Below, in pieces: positions 7,282-16,013 of a stretch of 28,580 nucleotides of DNA (position 1 is its first letter; each line of letters opens with the position of its first letter). A program made the position numbers and the translations under genes. The notes beneath the pieces are model-generated. The model worked only from the letters and a program-made list of their open reading frames with translations, was not told the origin of the DNA and did not search any database. Source of the stretch: UBA11855 sp035297385 (GTDB taxonomy: Archaea > Thermoproteota > Bathyarchaeia > Bathyarchaeales > Bathycorpusculaceae); the NCBI GenBank assembly GCA_035297385.1, contig DATGZD010000041.1:1-28580 (forward strand), given 5' to 3'.

Positions 7282-7319
7282 TCCTTCCTAATCATTAAAC
7301 ATTGGGTTCAGTTGACAGT

Positions 7320-7327
7320 TTATAAAT
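7320..7327 (-). promoter_or_regulatory. TATA box of the phosphoribosyltransferase-cgi121 operon
   Basis: The minus strand reads ATTTATAA, centred about 42 bases before TTG 7281. The predicted start of transcription is near 7297, placing the purine-rich AGGAAGGA inside a short leader. Confidence 0.5.
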
Positions 7328-7425
7328 TTCTGTTTGAGATTGTCAATAATATATTATCCTGAATCTTTAGCACTGTGGATAAGAATTGGAATAAAATTCT
7401 TCACTAACATACTTCAAGCTTTGAT

Positions 7426-7435
7426 AAAATATATT
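7426..7435 (+). promoter_or_regulatory. TATA-like box upstream of hutI
   Basis: AAAATATATT lies about 60 bases before TTG 7490, predicting a leader of about 33 bases. That leader would contain GGGGGAGAG (7472-7480), a good ribosome-binding site nine bases before the start. Confidence 0.4.
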
Positions 7436-7489
7436 ACCTAGTACTTATGATATAGACGCTTTACTGGGCGTGGGGGAGAGAAAAAAGGT

Positions 7490-8803
7490 TTGGGTCAGTC
7501 TTCAAAGATTAAACCCAAGGAAAATGCAGATTTGTTAATCATAAATGCCAAAGAACTATTAACTTTGGCCGGTTCGACGGGTCCAAGGGTTGGAAGACAA
7601 ATGAGTGAGCTTGGCAGTGTAAAAGATGGTGCTTTAGCAATCAAAGAAGGCAGAATCATAGCAGTTGGACCTACTCATGAAATCTCCCGACTCTTCAGAG
7701 CGGGATTTGTAATAAATGCTCAAGGAAAAACTGTCCTTCCAGGCTTTGTTGATCCACATACGCATTTAGTCTTTGTAGGGACACGGGAAGATGATTTTCA
7801 TTCTCGAATAAAGAGAACGATCAACTCAGAAAATTCTGCTTCTAATCTCATTATGATGACAATTAAAGAGACCCGGAAAGCTAGAGTTGAAACATTAATT
7901 GATTTGGGACTTGAACGGCTTGATGCAATGTTAGTTCATGGAACAACCACTGCTGAAGTGAAGAGTGGTTACGGTTTAACGACGATTGATGAGTTGAAGA
8001 TATTAGAAGTTACAAAACGACTAAATCAATTACATAGCATAGATGTTATCTCTACCCTTATGCCGGCGCATGCTATTCCGCCTGAATATGGTGGGAATGC
8101 AAACGTTTACTTTGATTTAGTCATTAATGAGATACTTCCTAAAGTTGCTGCTAAGGGCTTAGCAGAATTCTGCGACGTTTCCTATGAGAAAGGAACTTTT
8201 AGTTTGGAGCAGGCTAAACAAATCTTAGTAAAAGCTGCCTCCATGGGGTTGAAACCAAAGATTCATGCAGACAAAAACGGTAAATCAGGTGGTGCAGAAG
8301 TTGCCGCTTCAGTTAACGCAGTTTCAGCAGACCATCTTATTTTTTCTTCACCCGACACTATTAGGACTTTAGCGATGAAGAGAGTAGTCGCAGTGTTGCT
8401 TCCTGCTGTTGCCTTTAGTCTAATGACTGGAAAGTATGCGGATGCCAGAGGTCTAATAGATAATAATGTGCCTGTTGCGCTGGGGACTGGCTTTGGTCCA
8501 GATTGTTGGCTTGAAAATCAACAGTTAGTCATAACTATGGCCTGTTGTTTTATGCATATGACTCCTGCTGAAGCAATTACTGCCGCTACCATAAATGCAG
8601 CTCACGCGGTTAACCGGGCAGATAAAGTTGGTACGTTAGAGGTAGGCAAAAGCGCGGATGTCCTTATTCTGAATATACCCAACTATATGGTTTTAGCTTA
8701 CCGTTTCGGTGTAAATCTCGTCGATAAAGTTATAAAAAATGGGCGTTTAGTTGTAGACAGAGAAAAACAGGATGAACCTATTTTCTTAGACAAAATGGAA
8801 TGA
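7490..8803 (+). CDS. hutI: imidazolonepropionase (HutI) homologue with altered active site
   Basis: The family enzyme opens imidazolone-5-propionate to N-formimino-glutamate in histidine breakdown. The 437 residues start at TTG 7490 behind GGGGGAGAG. Family hallmarks are the N-terminal LLTLAGSTGPRVG, LGSVKDGALAIKEGRIIAVGP and the metal pair D-P-H-T-H (His 90, His 92). Further hallmarks are Arg 99, MPAHAIPPEY (His 194), KIHAD (His 259), SADHL (His 282) and the C-terminal AGTLEVGKSADV-type closing segment (here VGTLEVGKSADV). Two positions are off. The HADE motif reads HADK (Lys 262 for the catalytic Glu). The metal-binding Asp of the usual S/G-T-D-F motif is Gly 334 (GTGFGPDCW). The fold is probably kept, but normal catalysis is doubtful. 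No other hut gene is nearby. Confidence 0.85.
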   Translation: MGQSSKIKPKENADLLIINAKELLTLAGSTGPRVGRQMSELGSVKDGALAIKEGRIIAVGPTHEISRLFRAGFVINAQGKTVLPGFVDPHTHLVFVGTREDDFHSRIKRTINSENSASNLIMMTIKETRKARVETLIDLGLERLDAMLVHGTTTAEVKSGYGLTTIDELKILEVTKRLNQLHSIDVISTLMPAHAIPPEYGGNANVYFDLVINEILPKVAAKGLAEFCDVSYEKGTFSLEQAKQILVKAASMGLKPKIHADKNGKSGGAEVAASVNAVSADHLIFSSPDTIRTLAMKRVVAVLLPAVAFSLMTGKYADARGLIDNNVPVALGTGFGPDCWLENQQLVITMACCFMHMTPAEAITAATINAAHAVNRADKVGTLEVGKSADVLILNIPNYMVLAYRFGVNLVDKVIKNGRLVVDREKQDEPIFLDKME

Positions 8804-8917
8804 CATTCTTCTTAATAGGTCCGTAAAATATGAATTAGAATTGACAATATCTACATGAAGAGTTAAATAGCATTCTGTGGCCGTAGTCTAAAATAGGGAA
8901 CGTTGGAGTAAACCAAT

Positions 8918-9985
8918 TTGGTTAGCAAGGGTCCTTTGTTTATTGTTCCTTGGCGATGCACATTCACATGTGATAGCAATTGTACTCACTGTACATCTGC
9001 AGGTAAAAAAGCGTTCCCAGATGAAATGGATACTGAGAATGCAAAAAGACTTGTGGATCAGGTTTACGATTTTGGAGCCACTTTCTTTGGTATAACTGGG
9101 GGTGAGCCCCTACTCCGTAAAGATTTATTCGAGATAGTTTCTTACGCAAAGAAGGTTGGCTTGAACGTCAGTATCATAACAGATGGTCATCTTGCAGATG
9201 ATGGTGTAATTGATAGCATAATTAGAAATGAAATGCGCGTATCTATAAGCATAGATGGCACTGAAACAGTGAATGATAAGATTCGAGGCAAGGGTGCCTA
9301 TAAGAAGGCAGTATCATTAACCAAGAGCCTCTCAGCAACGGGGTTGCTTGATTGTCTCGTTTATACATTCGCTAATGTAGATGATAATCTAACAAATGTG
9401 ACTGAACTCGATTTTAGGCATGTCAATGATTTAGCCGCTGAATATGGTGCCAGATGGGTAGTTTATCATGGTCTTGTTCCTTACAGCTCAGATAAAATAT
9501 GTCTTAAAGTTGATCCTACTCCAGCTCAGTATGAATGGGCAATGAATAAGCTTTGGGATCTCAGTTTAGAGTACAAGGATAAACCTTACGTTAATGTTTA
9601 TGTGCCTTTTTACGCTCGAATTGCCAAACAACGCGGCTTAGCCAATTTTGAAGATTGGTACAACAATTTCTTCTTAGGTAAGTGCTGGTTTGGACAGTTC
9701 ATGAGTATTGCCGAGAACGGTGATGCGATTGCCTGCAGTTATAATGATGTGTACAGGTTCGGTAACGTTAAAGACAAATCACTCAAGGACATCTGGAATA
9801 GCTTGCAATCTTCAGAATTCTTCTCAAAAGCCAGAAATAAAGCCAACATTAAAGGAAAATGTGGTATATGTGAGTACAAAGACGTTTGCGGTGGATGTCG
9901 AACTGCAGCATTATTCTACACCGGCGACCTATTAGAGTCTGATCCGAGATGCGCATATATTCCCAAAACAATGCGCAAGCAGTGA
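8918..9985 (+). CDS. radical SAM protein with SPASM domain
   Basis: This protein has 355 residues from TTG 8918, with GGAG nine bases upstream. The radical SAM cluster motif is CDSNCTHC (Cys 18, 22, 25; CX3CX2C), followed by ITGGEPLLR (SAM-binding GGEP, about 60-68) and the SISIDG strand. The C-terminal SPASM domain has Cys 256, 273, 315, 318, 324, 327 and 345 in the pattern CGICEYKDVCGGC, enough for auxiliary 4Fe-4S clusters. Such proteins modify peptides (RiPP and quinohaem maturases) or haem precursors. No substrate can be read here. An extra Cys 14 precedes the canonical motif. It sits 126 bases before a second SPASM enzyme, suggesting a joint pathway. Confidence 0.88.
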   Translation: MVSKGPLFIVPWRCTFTCDSNCTHCTSAGKKAFPDEMDTENAKRLVDQVYDFGATFFGITGGEPLLRKDLFEIVSYAKKVGLNVSIITDGHLADDGVIDSIIRNEMRVSISIDGTETVNDKIRGKGAYKKAVSLTKSLSATGLLDCLVYTFANVDDNLTNVTELDFRHVNDLAAEYGARWVVYHGLVPYSSDKICLKVDPTPAQYEWAMNKLWDLSLEYKDKPYVNVYVPFYARIAKQRGLANFEDWYNNFFLGKCWFGQFMSIAENGDAIACSYNDVYRFGNVKDKSLKDIWNSLQSSEFFSKARNKANIKGKCGICEYKDVCGGCRTAALFYTGDLLESDPRCAYIPKTMRKQ

Positions 9986-10111
9986 GTTTTGAAATAAAAG
10001 AGCGAGCTTTTCATTAATGCCATTTCACCAATTAAGACAGACTAATTAGGGAAATCTTTAACATCGTCACCAATCCATCTCATAAATGAAGCTACTTCAA
10101 GGGGAAACGCC

Positions 10112-11533
10112 ATGAGCCTACTGAGTCACGATTCATTCTGGAATGCAGTGATAACGTTGCCCATGACGAAGAAGATGCTGCAGTTATCCCTCAAACAATG
10201 TAATACTTGTGACAGAACTGTTCTTGAAGCAGCGTTAGATGATTATGCTGGAAGAACTAGCAAAAAATGCCCACAGTGTGTTAGTCTATACTCACAGGTC
10301 ATCAGGTTCTGGATAGAGTTTCTGCGGCGAAGTCTGAACGTTAAGCGGGAGAAGACTGAGGAACTGCTAGCTGATCCTTATGCGAGAAGAGCTATCATAA
10401 ACTTGACTCGTAGCTTCGCTTACTTGGGAATTAAGAAACCATTATCCTTGTATGCTCCATTTCTTGTAGTGTGGGATTTCACTCATAAATGTAACTTGAA
10501 TTGTCAGCACTGCTACTCAAATAGCGGTACCCTCTCAGAACCCGAACTGTCTACAAGTGAAGCAATAGACGTGGTGAATCAATTAGCCAGCGCAGGCGTA
10601 ACAGCATTGGCTTTCTCTGGAGGAGAGCCATTAAGCAGAAAAGATTTCTTTACCGTAGCTCAACATGCTATTGGATGCGGTCTATACGTCTCCGTTGCTA
10701 CTAATGGGACACTGCTCACTAAGGATAATGTAAAGAAGCTCAAGCAAATAGGTGTTCATTATGTTGAAGTCAGCATAGACGGCGCAGAAGCATGTACACA
10801 TGATAAATTCCGTGGAGTGCAGGGAGCATTCAAGAAAGCAGTTGAAGGTATACAGAATGCTGTTGAAGAAGATCTATGTGCTTGCATCGCTTCTACAGCT
10901 ACTAAAACTAACCTTGCCGAGTTTCCAGCAATAATAGATTTAGCTGAAGAAATTGGAGCAGAACGCTTCACATACTTTAATTTCATTCCAACAGGACGAG
11001 GTAAGGCACATTATGACCAAGATCTCTCCTCGGAAGAGAGAGAAACTCTGATGCGATACTTATTGAATCGTATGTCAAAAGGCTGTAAGACTACAATTCT
11101 AACGACAGCACCCCAACTTGCAAGAGTTGCACTACAATGTCAGGGAGCAGCCGGAACAGGGGAGGTTACAATGTCAATGGCGCATATGCAGACTGCCCGT
11201 GTGAGTAAGAAAGCTGTTCCTCTTGCAGATTTCATAGGCGGTTGTGGAGCTGGGCGACTTTATTGTTCATTATCACCGCAAGGTGATGTGCATCCATGTG
11301 TTTTTCTTCCCATAAATGTTGGAAACTTAAAGACGCAAAAGTTTAGTGATGTTTGGTTACGATCAAGACTCTTTAATGAATTACGTGATAGGACTAGTTT
11401 GAAGGGTGCTTGTGGAGAATGTAACTATAAATTCACATGCGGTGGCTGTCGTGCTAGAGCTAATGCTTATCATAATGATATTCAAGCTTCCGACCCAGGT
11501 TGCATTCTGGTTAAGCATGCGGGGGTTACGTAA
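10112..11533 (+). CDS. radical SAM/SPASM protein with N-terminal CX2C pairs
   Basis: The protein has 473 residues. ATG 10112 follows AAGGGGAAACGCC. An N-terminal extension of about 110 residues carries two cysteine pairs (Cys 30/33 CNTC and Cys 53/56 CPQC) that look like a zinc- or Fe-S-binding knuckle. The radical SAM domain has CNLNCQHC (127, 131, 134), AFSGGEPLSRKD (168-178), VATNGT and EVSIDGA. The SPASM region contains Cys 378, 385, 396, 434, 437, 443, 446 and 464, ending CGECNYKFTCGGCRARA. This architecture is frequent in anaerobic archaea, with unknown substrates. The DUF362 gene starts two bases after its stop codon, so the pair is certainly in one operon. Confidence 0.88.
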   Translation: MSLLSHDSFWNAVITLPMTKKMLQLSLKQCNTCDRTVLEAALDDYAGRTSKKCPQCVSLYSQVIRFWIEFLRRSLNVKREKTEELLADPYARRAIINLTRSFAYLGIKKPLSLYAPFLVVWDFTHKCNLNCQHCYSNSGTLSEPELSTSEAIDVVNQLASAGVTALAFSGGEPLSRKDFFTVAQHAIGCGLYVSVATNGTLLTKDNVKKLKQIGVHYVEVSIDGAEACTHDKFRGVQGAFKKAVEGIQNAVEEDLCACIASTATKTNLAEFPAIIDLAEEIGAERFTYFNFIPTGRGKAHYDQDLSSEERETLMRYLLNRMSKGCKTTILTTAPQLARVALQCQGAAGTGEVTMSMAHMQTARVSKKAVPLADFIGGCGAGRLYCSLSPQGDVHPCVFLPINVGNLKTQKFSDVWLRSRLFNELRDRTSLKGACGECNYKFTCGGCRARANAYHNDIQASDPGCILVKHAGVT

Positions 11534-11535
11534 GA

Positions 11536-12498
11536 ATGGCGCTTGGCACAGTCAGCATCACTCGAGCTCATAATCGTACGTTTGAGACCCTGGAAAAAGC
11601 AATTAGAAATGCGAATCTTCATGGTAAGCAGCGGATTTTTGTAAAGCCAAACATGAGTCATCCTGAATACTTGCCAGGTGTGGTGACGCATCCCGCATTG
11701 ATTAATGAAGTTGTGGGTTTGCTTCGTGATGACGCTGAAGAAGTAATCGTGGGTGAGTCAAACGGGTTTAATTATCCTTGTTGGACTGCATTCGAAAAAA
11801 CTGGTATTGAGACGGCAGTTAAAGAGGCCGGTGGTTCAGTAATCAATCTTTCAGAGGATAGAGTTGTCAAAGTGAAAATTAATGATGGTGTTGCACTCAA
11901 GGAATTATTTCTGCCAAAAACAATTCTGGACGCTGATGCCGTTGTGGATTTAGCTTTAATGAAAACGCATGAGTTTGCTGCTTATAGTGGAGCGATAAAA
12001 AACTTATTTGGTTGTGTACCAAGCAATAAACGTATTTATCTACATCCTTATCTTAGTGAAGTCTTCTACAGCCTCTACATGATTTTCAAGCCCGCATTGA
12101 CAATTATGGATGCAAGAGTGGCAGTGGAAGGAAACGGACCGACAAAAGGAAAACCTGTCAAAATGAATTTGATGCTAACGAGCAATGATGCGTTTGCCCT
12201 TGATGTTGTTGCTTCTAAAATCATGGGCTTGAGTCTAAAAGACATTAATTATCTTAATTACATCGCTCACAGGTTGGGGTTCAAAGAAGAAGAAATAGTG
12301 GTTGATGGTTTACGAGTTTCTGATGTTGCTCGTACTTTTGAGCCTCCGAATATAGATTTACCTGTTAAGGTACAAATGGAAATTTATAAGCATGAGTATC
12401 TGACAAAAATTCTATTCTGTTCTCTTGATATCGTTAACGTTTTTCAGAAAATAACTAGAACATACAGGCAAGAACCAGTTGAATTAAACTTGGCTTAA
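11536..12498 (+). CDS. DUF362 domain protein
   Basis: This protein has 320 residues. Typical DUF362 segments are RIFVKPNMSHPEYLPGVVTHP (about residues 33-53), EEVIVGESNG, the middle ADAVVDLALMKTHEFAAYSG followed by AIKNLFGCVP (about 135-165) and LTIMDARVAVEGNGP. Many relatives carry a 4Fe-4S ferredoxin insert. Here I see no CX2CX2CX3C motif, so the cluster part is missing or supplied in trans. The biochemical function of DUF362 is unknown. It begins two bases after the SPASM protein gene and probably works with it. Its last 15 bases overlap the convergent glycosyltransferase gene. Confidence 0.85.
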   Translation: MALGTVSITRAHNRTFETLEKAIRNANLHGKQRIFVKPNMSHPEYLPGVVTHPALINEVVGLLRDDAEEVIVGESNGFNYPCWTAFEKTGIETAVKEAGGSVINLSEDRVVKVKINDGVALKELFLPKTILDADAVVDLALMKTHEFAAYSGAIKNLFGCVPSNKRIYLHPYLSEVFYSLYMIFKPALTIMDARVAVEGNGPTKGKPVKMNLMLTSNDAFALDVVASKIMGLSLKDINYLNYIAHRLGFKEEEIVVDGLRVSDVARTFEPPNIDLPVKVQMEIYKHEYLTKILFCSLDIVNVFQKITRTYRQEPVELNLA

Positions 12499-13686
12499 TG
12501 CTTCATCGTAGACCCTAAGAACTTCTTGGACAATAAGACGCCAATCAAATCTGTCAATAACAGTTTTCCGTGCTTGAAATGCCATCTCATCAGCCTGAGC
12601 AGGATGTTCAAGCAAATAGATTATTCTGTCTGAAAACTCTTGGCTGTTAAAAGGTTGACACATGAAACCATCTTTGCCGTTTGTTATGGTTTCAGGAATA
12701 CCACCCACGTTAGTTGTTACGACAGGTAATCTGCTAGAAAGTGCCTCCAACACGGCAAACGGGTGATGCTCGTAGTAAGTTGAGAAGGCAAAAATATCTG
12801 CCGCTTGGTACAGTCTTGGTAGTTTTGCATCAGGAGTATAACCTGTAAATATAATATTGGGTTTAACCCCCAATCCTGTGGCATGAGCGATAAGTTTTTT
12901 CATCTCGTCACTCTGTCCTTTGCCCGAAATTACAAACTTTACATTTTTGAAACGTTTAACGACGGCTGGCATACTCTCAATTAATGTGAATAAGCCCTTC
13001 CTTGCATACAGACGACCAACGGAAAGAATGGCTATGTCATTAGGGTTAAGGTTCAACTCCTGTTTAGCTTTGTCTTTGTCTTGAGATGGCTTGAACTTAT
13101 TCACGTCTACACCGTTATGGATAACCCGCACTTTGTGGTCATATCGATGCTCGTAGTAATAATGCAGTTCTCTTCGTGTGAAATCACTGACCGCAATTAT
13201 TCGTTTTGCTCGTTCCAACATGCGCCTTTCAAAGATACTGAGGAACCAATTGAAACTGCGCAAAAACTTTTCATTTGCATTTAATCTACTGTATGGTTCA
13301 CCTCTAATTGCGTTAGCTTCACCCCTCCACGTTGAATGAACTGTAGCCACTAATGCTCTTCCAAAGTTTGAGGGAACAGCAAAGTCTGGAACTAAAGGCA
13401 AATTAGCATGCGTTATATCCACGTTGGCAGTAGCGCGTATGCTATTTAACTTCCTGAAGGATGAGGCGGCAAACATGAAAGATTTAACGATGGGTGCTTT
13501 GAATACTTTTACAAAGTATACCTTTAACTGCTTACTAATTTTGACATCATAAGATAAGTCGTAACCGGTGACTATGTCGATGCTATTATTATGCTTCATC
13601 AACTCTTGTGATAAGTAGTAAACATACGAACCTGTGCCGCCTGAAACCGGAAGATATTCAGGGGATATGAAGCAGACTTCTGTCAT
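12484..13686 (-). CDS. GT4-family glycosyltransferase
   Basis: This 400-residue GT-B retaining glycosyltransferase has an N-terminal Rossmann domain with the acceptor-site loop PVSGGTGSYVYYLSQEL. The donor domain has the GT4 hallmark AILSVGRLYARKGLFTLIES (about 219-238) and the EX7E pair Glu 306 and Glu 314 in EHHPFAVLEAL, followed by PVVTTNVGGIPE. It uses a nucleotide sugar to elongate a glycan. Sugar and acceptor are not predictable. No membrane segment is evident, so it acts at the inner face of the membrane or in the cytosol. The ATG overlaps the stop of the upstream GT2 gene by four bases. It is the last gene of a three-glycosyltransferase operon. Confidence 0.9.
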   Translation of the reverse strand: MTEVCFISPEYLPVSGGTGSYVYYLSQELMKHNNSIDIVTGYDLSYDVKISKQLKVYFVKVFKAPIVKSFMFAASSFRKLNSIRATANVDITHANLPLVPDFAVPSNFGRALVATVHSTWRGEANAIRGEPYSRLNANEKFLRSFNWFLSIFERRMLERAKRIIAVSDFTRRELHYYYEHRYDHKVRVIHNGVDVNKFKPSQDKDKAKQELNLNPNDIAILSVGRLYARKGLFTLIESMPAVVKRFKNVKFVISGKGQSDEMKKLIAHATGLGVKPNIIFTGYTPDAKLPRLYQAADIFAFSTYYEHHPFAVLEALSSRLPVVTTNVGGIPETITNGKDGFMCQPFNSQEFSDRIIYLLEHPAQADEMAFQARKTVIDRFDWRLIVQEVLRVYDEALSQV

Positions 13687-14678
13687 TCACTAGCACCTTG
13701 TCTTCGAATTATATTGTCAACTGCCATCGTAGCGCCTCTTAACCATGCAAAAAGTCTTACGTAATATAATACAACCAATCGCATGGCACTGCTATCGTTA
13801 AATTTGACGGCTATGCGGGTTGCTGAGAAAACAAAATACAGAAGCATAACTAAGAGAATTAGCGCAGAAACATACCATAATACTCGCAGTATTTCGATGA
13901 ATCCAAGAAAGAAGAATAAAATTACTGTGAGGATGAGGAGAGGTTGGATGTTCATGCCAAAATCTGTAATTTCATCACCCTTTGCTAAACCAGAATACTT
14001 GAAGTATAGCCTAAGAGTGTTTCTACCATACTGTAACTGTTGTTTCCAGTAAGCTCGCAATGTTGGTCTATTGAAATGATAGCATATTGCATTTCGCTCG
14101 AAAGCAATTCTATAACCCTTACTGCTTATTCTATAACCTAATTCAGTATCATACTGTGATGGGAAATCTTCGTCGAAACCACCAATCTCCTCCAACACCT
14201 TTCGCTTAAAAAGTAAATTCATGGTAGCAACTCTCCCAGCATAGCTTCCAAGCCGTGCATAGCGACTTTTGATATCATAACCAATACTCCGTGCCCACGG
14301 GTTCTTTGCGTTCCATGTTTCAATACTGCCACTAACGCCTGCTGTTTTCGGATCGTTTAAGAATGGAACAAGTTTCCTCAGCCATTCTCTCTCAACTTTA
14401 GCGTCTGAATCAATAAAAGCGAGAATATCATACTTCGCAATTTTCATGGCAAAATTGTAAGCTGCAGGAGCATTACCGGGCATGGAGATGACTTTTGCTC
14501 CATATTCAGCAGCAATCTGTGCTGTCTTATCGGTAGAATTTGCGTCAATAAGAAGTATTTCTAGATTTTTCTTGGGATAATTTAGTTGAACAATAGATTC
14601 TATGCATTCACCTATAGTCTCTTCATTGTTTCTTGATGTTACAACGACGGAGACATTTGGCAAAGCAGTGTTTTCCAT
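13683..14678 (-). CDS. membrane-anchored GT2 glycosyltransferase
   Basis: The protein has 331 residues. The GT-A domain starts NVSVVVTSRNNEETIGECIES and has the DXD metal site in AFIDSDAKVE (Asp 90, Asp 92). The acceptor-side GGFDEDFPSQYDTELGYRI near residues 165-185 contains the E/D-D motif. Two closely spaced hydrophobic helices lie at about 245-265 and 268-290 (LLILTVILFFFLGFIEIL; WYVSALILLVMLLYFVFS), anchoring it in the membrane. Relatives transfer sugars to lipid-linked glycans or S-layer glycan precursors. It lies nine bases after the DPM1-like gene and overlaps the GT4 gene by ATGA. Confidence 0.9.
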   Translation of the reverse strand: MENTALPNVSVVVTSRNNEETIGECIESIVQLNYPKKNLEILLIDANSTDKTAQIAAEYGAKVISMPGNAPAAYNFAMKIAKYDILAFIDSDAKVEREWLRKLVPFLNDPKTAGVSGSIETWNAKNPWARSIGYDIKSRYARLGSYAGRVATMNLLFKRKVLEEIGGFDEDFPSQYDTELGYRISSKGYRIAFERNAICYHFNRPTLRAYWKQQLQYGRNTLRLYFKYSGLAKGDEITDFGMNIQPLLILTVILFFFLGFIEILRVLWYVSALILLVMLLYFVFSATRIAVKFNDSSAMRLVVLYYVRLFAWLRGATMAVDNIIRRQGASE

Positions 14679-14687
14679 TATTGTAAG

Positions 14688-15371
14688 TCAATCCTTCAGG
14701 TATGATGTAAAAATGGATATGAGAATTTTGAAGCCGTCAATAATCGGATCGAGTGAAGAAACACCGTAGGTTCGCTGTTCAAACGTTATTGGGACCTCAC
14801 AAATTCTAAACCTTCGACGAGCAATCTTTACGAGCATTTCAGATTCAATCTCATAAGTTCCTGAATTCAAGCGCAAATCCTTCAACAGCTGAGACTTCAT
14901 CGCCCGGTAGCCTGATTGTGAATCAGAAACCTTTGCTCCAGTAAGAAGTCTAATGACTGAGTTGAAGATGCGAACACCTACGACATTGACTTTTTTGCCT
15001 GATGTAGGCTTCTCTCCTGAGAATCTGGAGCCGATCACTAAATCAGCTTTATCTTCAAGAATAGGTTTTAGTACAATTGGCAATTCCTCAGGCAAGTTTG
15101 ATCCATCTGAGTCTATTGTGACAATTATTTCACCTTTTGCTTTCTTAAACCCTGCTCGTAGCGCATAACCCTTCCCCATATGTTGATCAAATGAATAGAT
15201 CATGACCTTGTGGTTTTTACTAATCTTAGCAGTTCTATCTTTTGAGTGATCATCTACAACAATTATTTCATGGCTGAGACCAATCTTACGCAACGTAGCT
15301 TTCAGACGATCTATTACATTACCAACAGTGTGCTCTTCATTGTATGCTGGGACAACTATCGAAAGCTCCAT
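14688..15371 (-). CDS. dolichol-phosphate mannosyltransferase-like GT2
   Basis: This is a 227-residue GT2 protein of the DPM1/DPG synthase group, which loads a sugar from a nucleotide donor onto dolichyl phosphate. Motifs are SIVVPAYNEEHTVGNVI at the N-terminus, EIIVVDDHSKDRT (35-47), GKGYALRAGFKKAKG, the metal-binding TIDSDG (Asp 87, Asp 89) and IGSRFSG. It also has the DSQSGYRAMKSQLL segment and VPITFEQRTYGVSSL, diagnostic for the family. It lacks C-terminal membrane helices, as in soluble DPM1. ATG 15371 is preceded by GGGGAACGC and a TATA box at 15402-15409. It is the first gene of the operon, so it probably supplies the lipid-linked sugar used by the other two enzymes. Confidence 0.92.
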   Translation of the reverse strand: MELSIVVPAYNEEHTVGNVIDRLKATLRKIGLSHEIIVVDDHSKDRTAKISKNHKVMIYSFDQHMGKGYALRAGFKKAKGEIIVTIDSDGSNLPEELPIVLKPILEDKADLVIGSRFSGEKPTSGKKVNVVGVRIFNSVIRLLTGAKVSDSQSGYRAMKSQLLKDLRLNSGTYEIESEMLVKIARRRFRICEVPITFEQRTYGVSSLDPIIDGFKILISIFTSYLKD

Positions 15372-15401
15372 TGCGTTCCCCGACTGTTAGTTTATGATGC
15401 G

Positions 15402-15409
15402 TTATAAAA
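15402..15409 (-). promoter_or_regulatory. TATA box of the glycosyltransferase operon
   Basis: The minus strand reads TTTTATAA, centred about 34 bases before ATG 15371. The leader would be about eight bases. The neighbouring A/T stretch 15411-15457 probably holds the plus-strand promoter of the divergent membrane protein gene. Confidence 0.5.
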
Positions 15410-15473
15410 GAATTTATAAACTTTAATTGAATTTTATCAAACTACAAATTTAAACAAGAATTGAGCGTTTAGC

Positions 15474-16013
15474 ATGGAGCCCAACATTGTGCAAGAAATA
15501 AAAACCGATCGCAAACTGTGGTTCTCCATGTGGTTTCTAGGCGCTATCGCAAGTTTTGGAATAGCTTTTTTTCCTTTCTTCTATTATTCTGTGGATAGAC
15601 GAAATCATCATTTCCAACGGCAGTATGAGTTTGAACAAAAAGTTGCTAGTTCTTTTAACAAAGACTGGCATCCAATTCCTCCTACAAAAAGAGATTCAAA
15701 GTTGTGGGCAGCTTCCATTATTCTTATACTACCCGTGTTTGCTATAGCATATTTCTTATCCAAAGATTTTAATGAACATGAAAGACATCAGCATGAGTTT
15801 CTTGCAACGTTTCATCCGTCAGGAAATCATATGTCACAATGGATTTCAATAAAAACATGCGCATTAATTACTGTAATAACTCTAGGTTTTGGTGTAGTTT
15901 ATTGGCTCTACAAGCTCGTTAACGTTTACAATAATCATTTTAAAGTACAGTATCATATTGAACATGAATTAGTACAATTGATGGAGACGCAAAGCCATGT
16001 CGAGTCCGTGTAA
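15474..16013 (+). CDS. membrane protein with three internal repeats
   Basis: This protein has 179 residues and no family I recognise. It consists of three related units. Residues about 12-57 have KLWFSMWFLGAIASFGIAFF, then RRNHHFQRQYEFEQ. Residues 74-113 have KLWAASIILILPVFAIAYF, then NEHERHQHEFL. Residues 118-166 have ISIKTCALITVITLGFGVV, then VNVYNNHFKVQYHIEHEL. Each unit pairs one or two hydrophobic helices with an amphipathic histidine-rich segment (N/E-x-H-x-x-Q/H-x-x-x-E). The YWLYKLVN part recalls DUF4234-type small membrane proteins. The histidine clusters could bind metal or haem, which is speculation. Its end overlaps the cobD-like gene by 17 bases, implying co-translation. ATG 15474 has no strong Shine-Dalgarno. 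Confidence 0.75.
   Translation: MEPNIVQEIKTDRKLWFSMWFLGAIASFGIAFFPFFYYSVDRRNHHFQRQYEFEQKVASSFNKDWHPIPPTKRDSKLWAASIILILPVFAIAYFLSKDFNEHERHQHEFLATFHPSGNHMSQWISIKTCALITVITLGFGVVYWLYKLVNVYNNHFKVQYHIEHELVQLMETQSHVESV

Noticed and set aside
7561..7590. tRNA T-arm-like GGTTCGACGG
   Set aside because: It lies inside the conserved hutI N-terminal coding region, with no acceptor stem or other arms.
10086..10115. Nine-residue leader peptide (MKLLQGETP) overlapping the SPASM gene start by ATGA
   Set aside because: It is very short, has no Shine-Dalgarno of its own and contains the ribosome-binding site of the main gene. Chance is likely.
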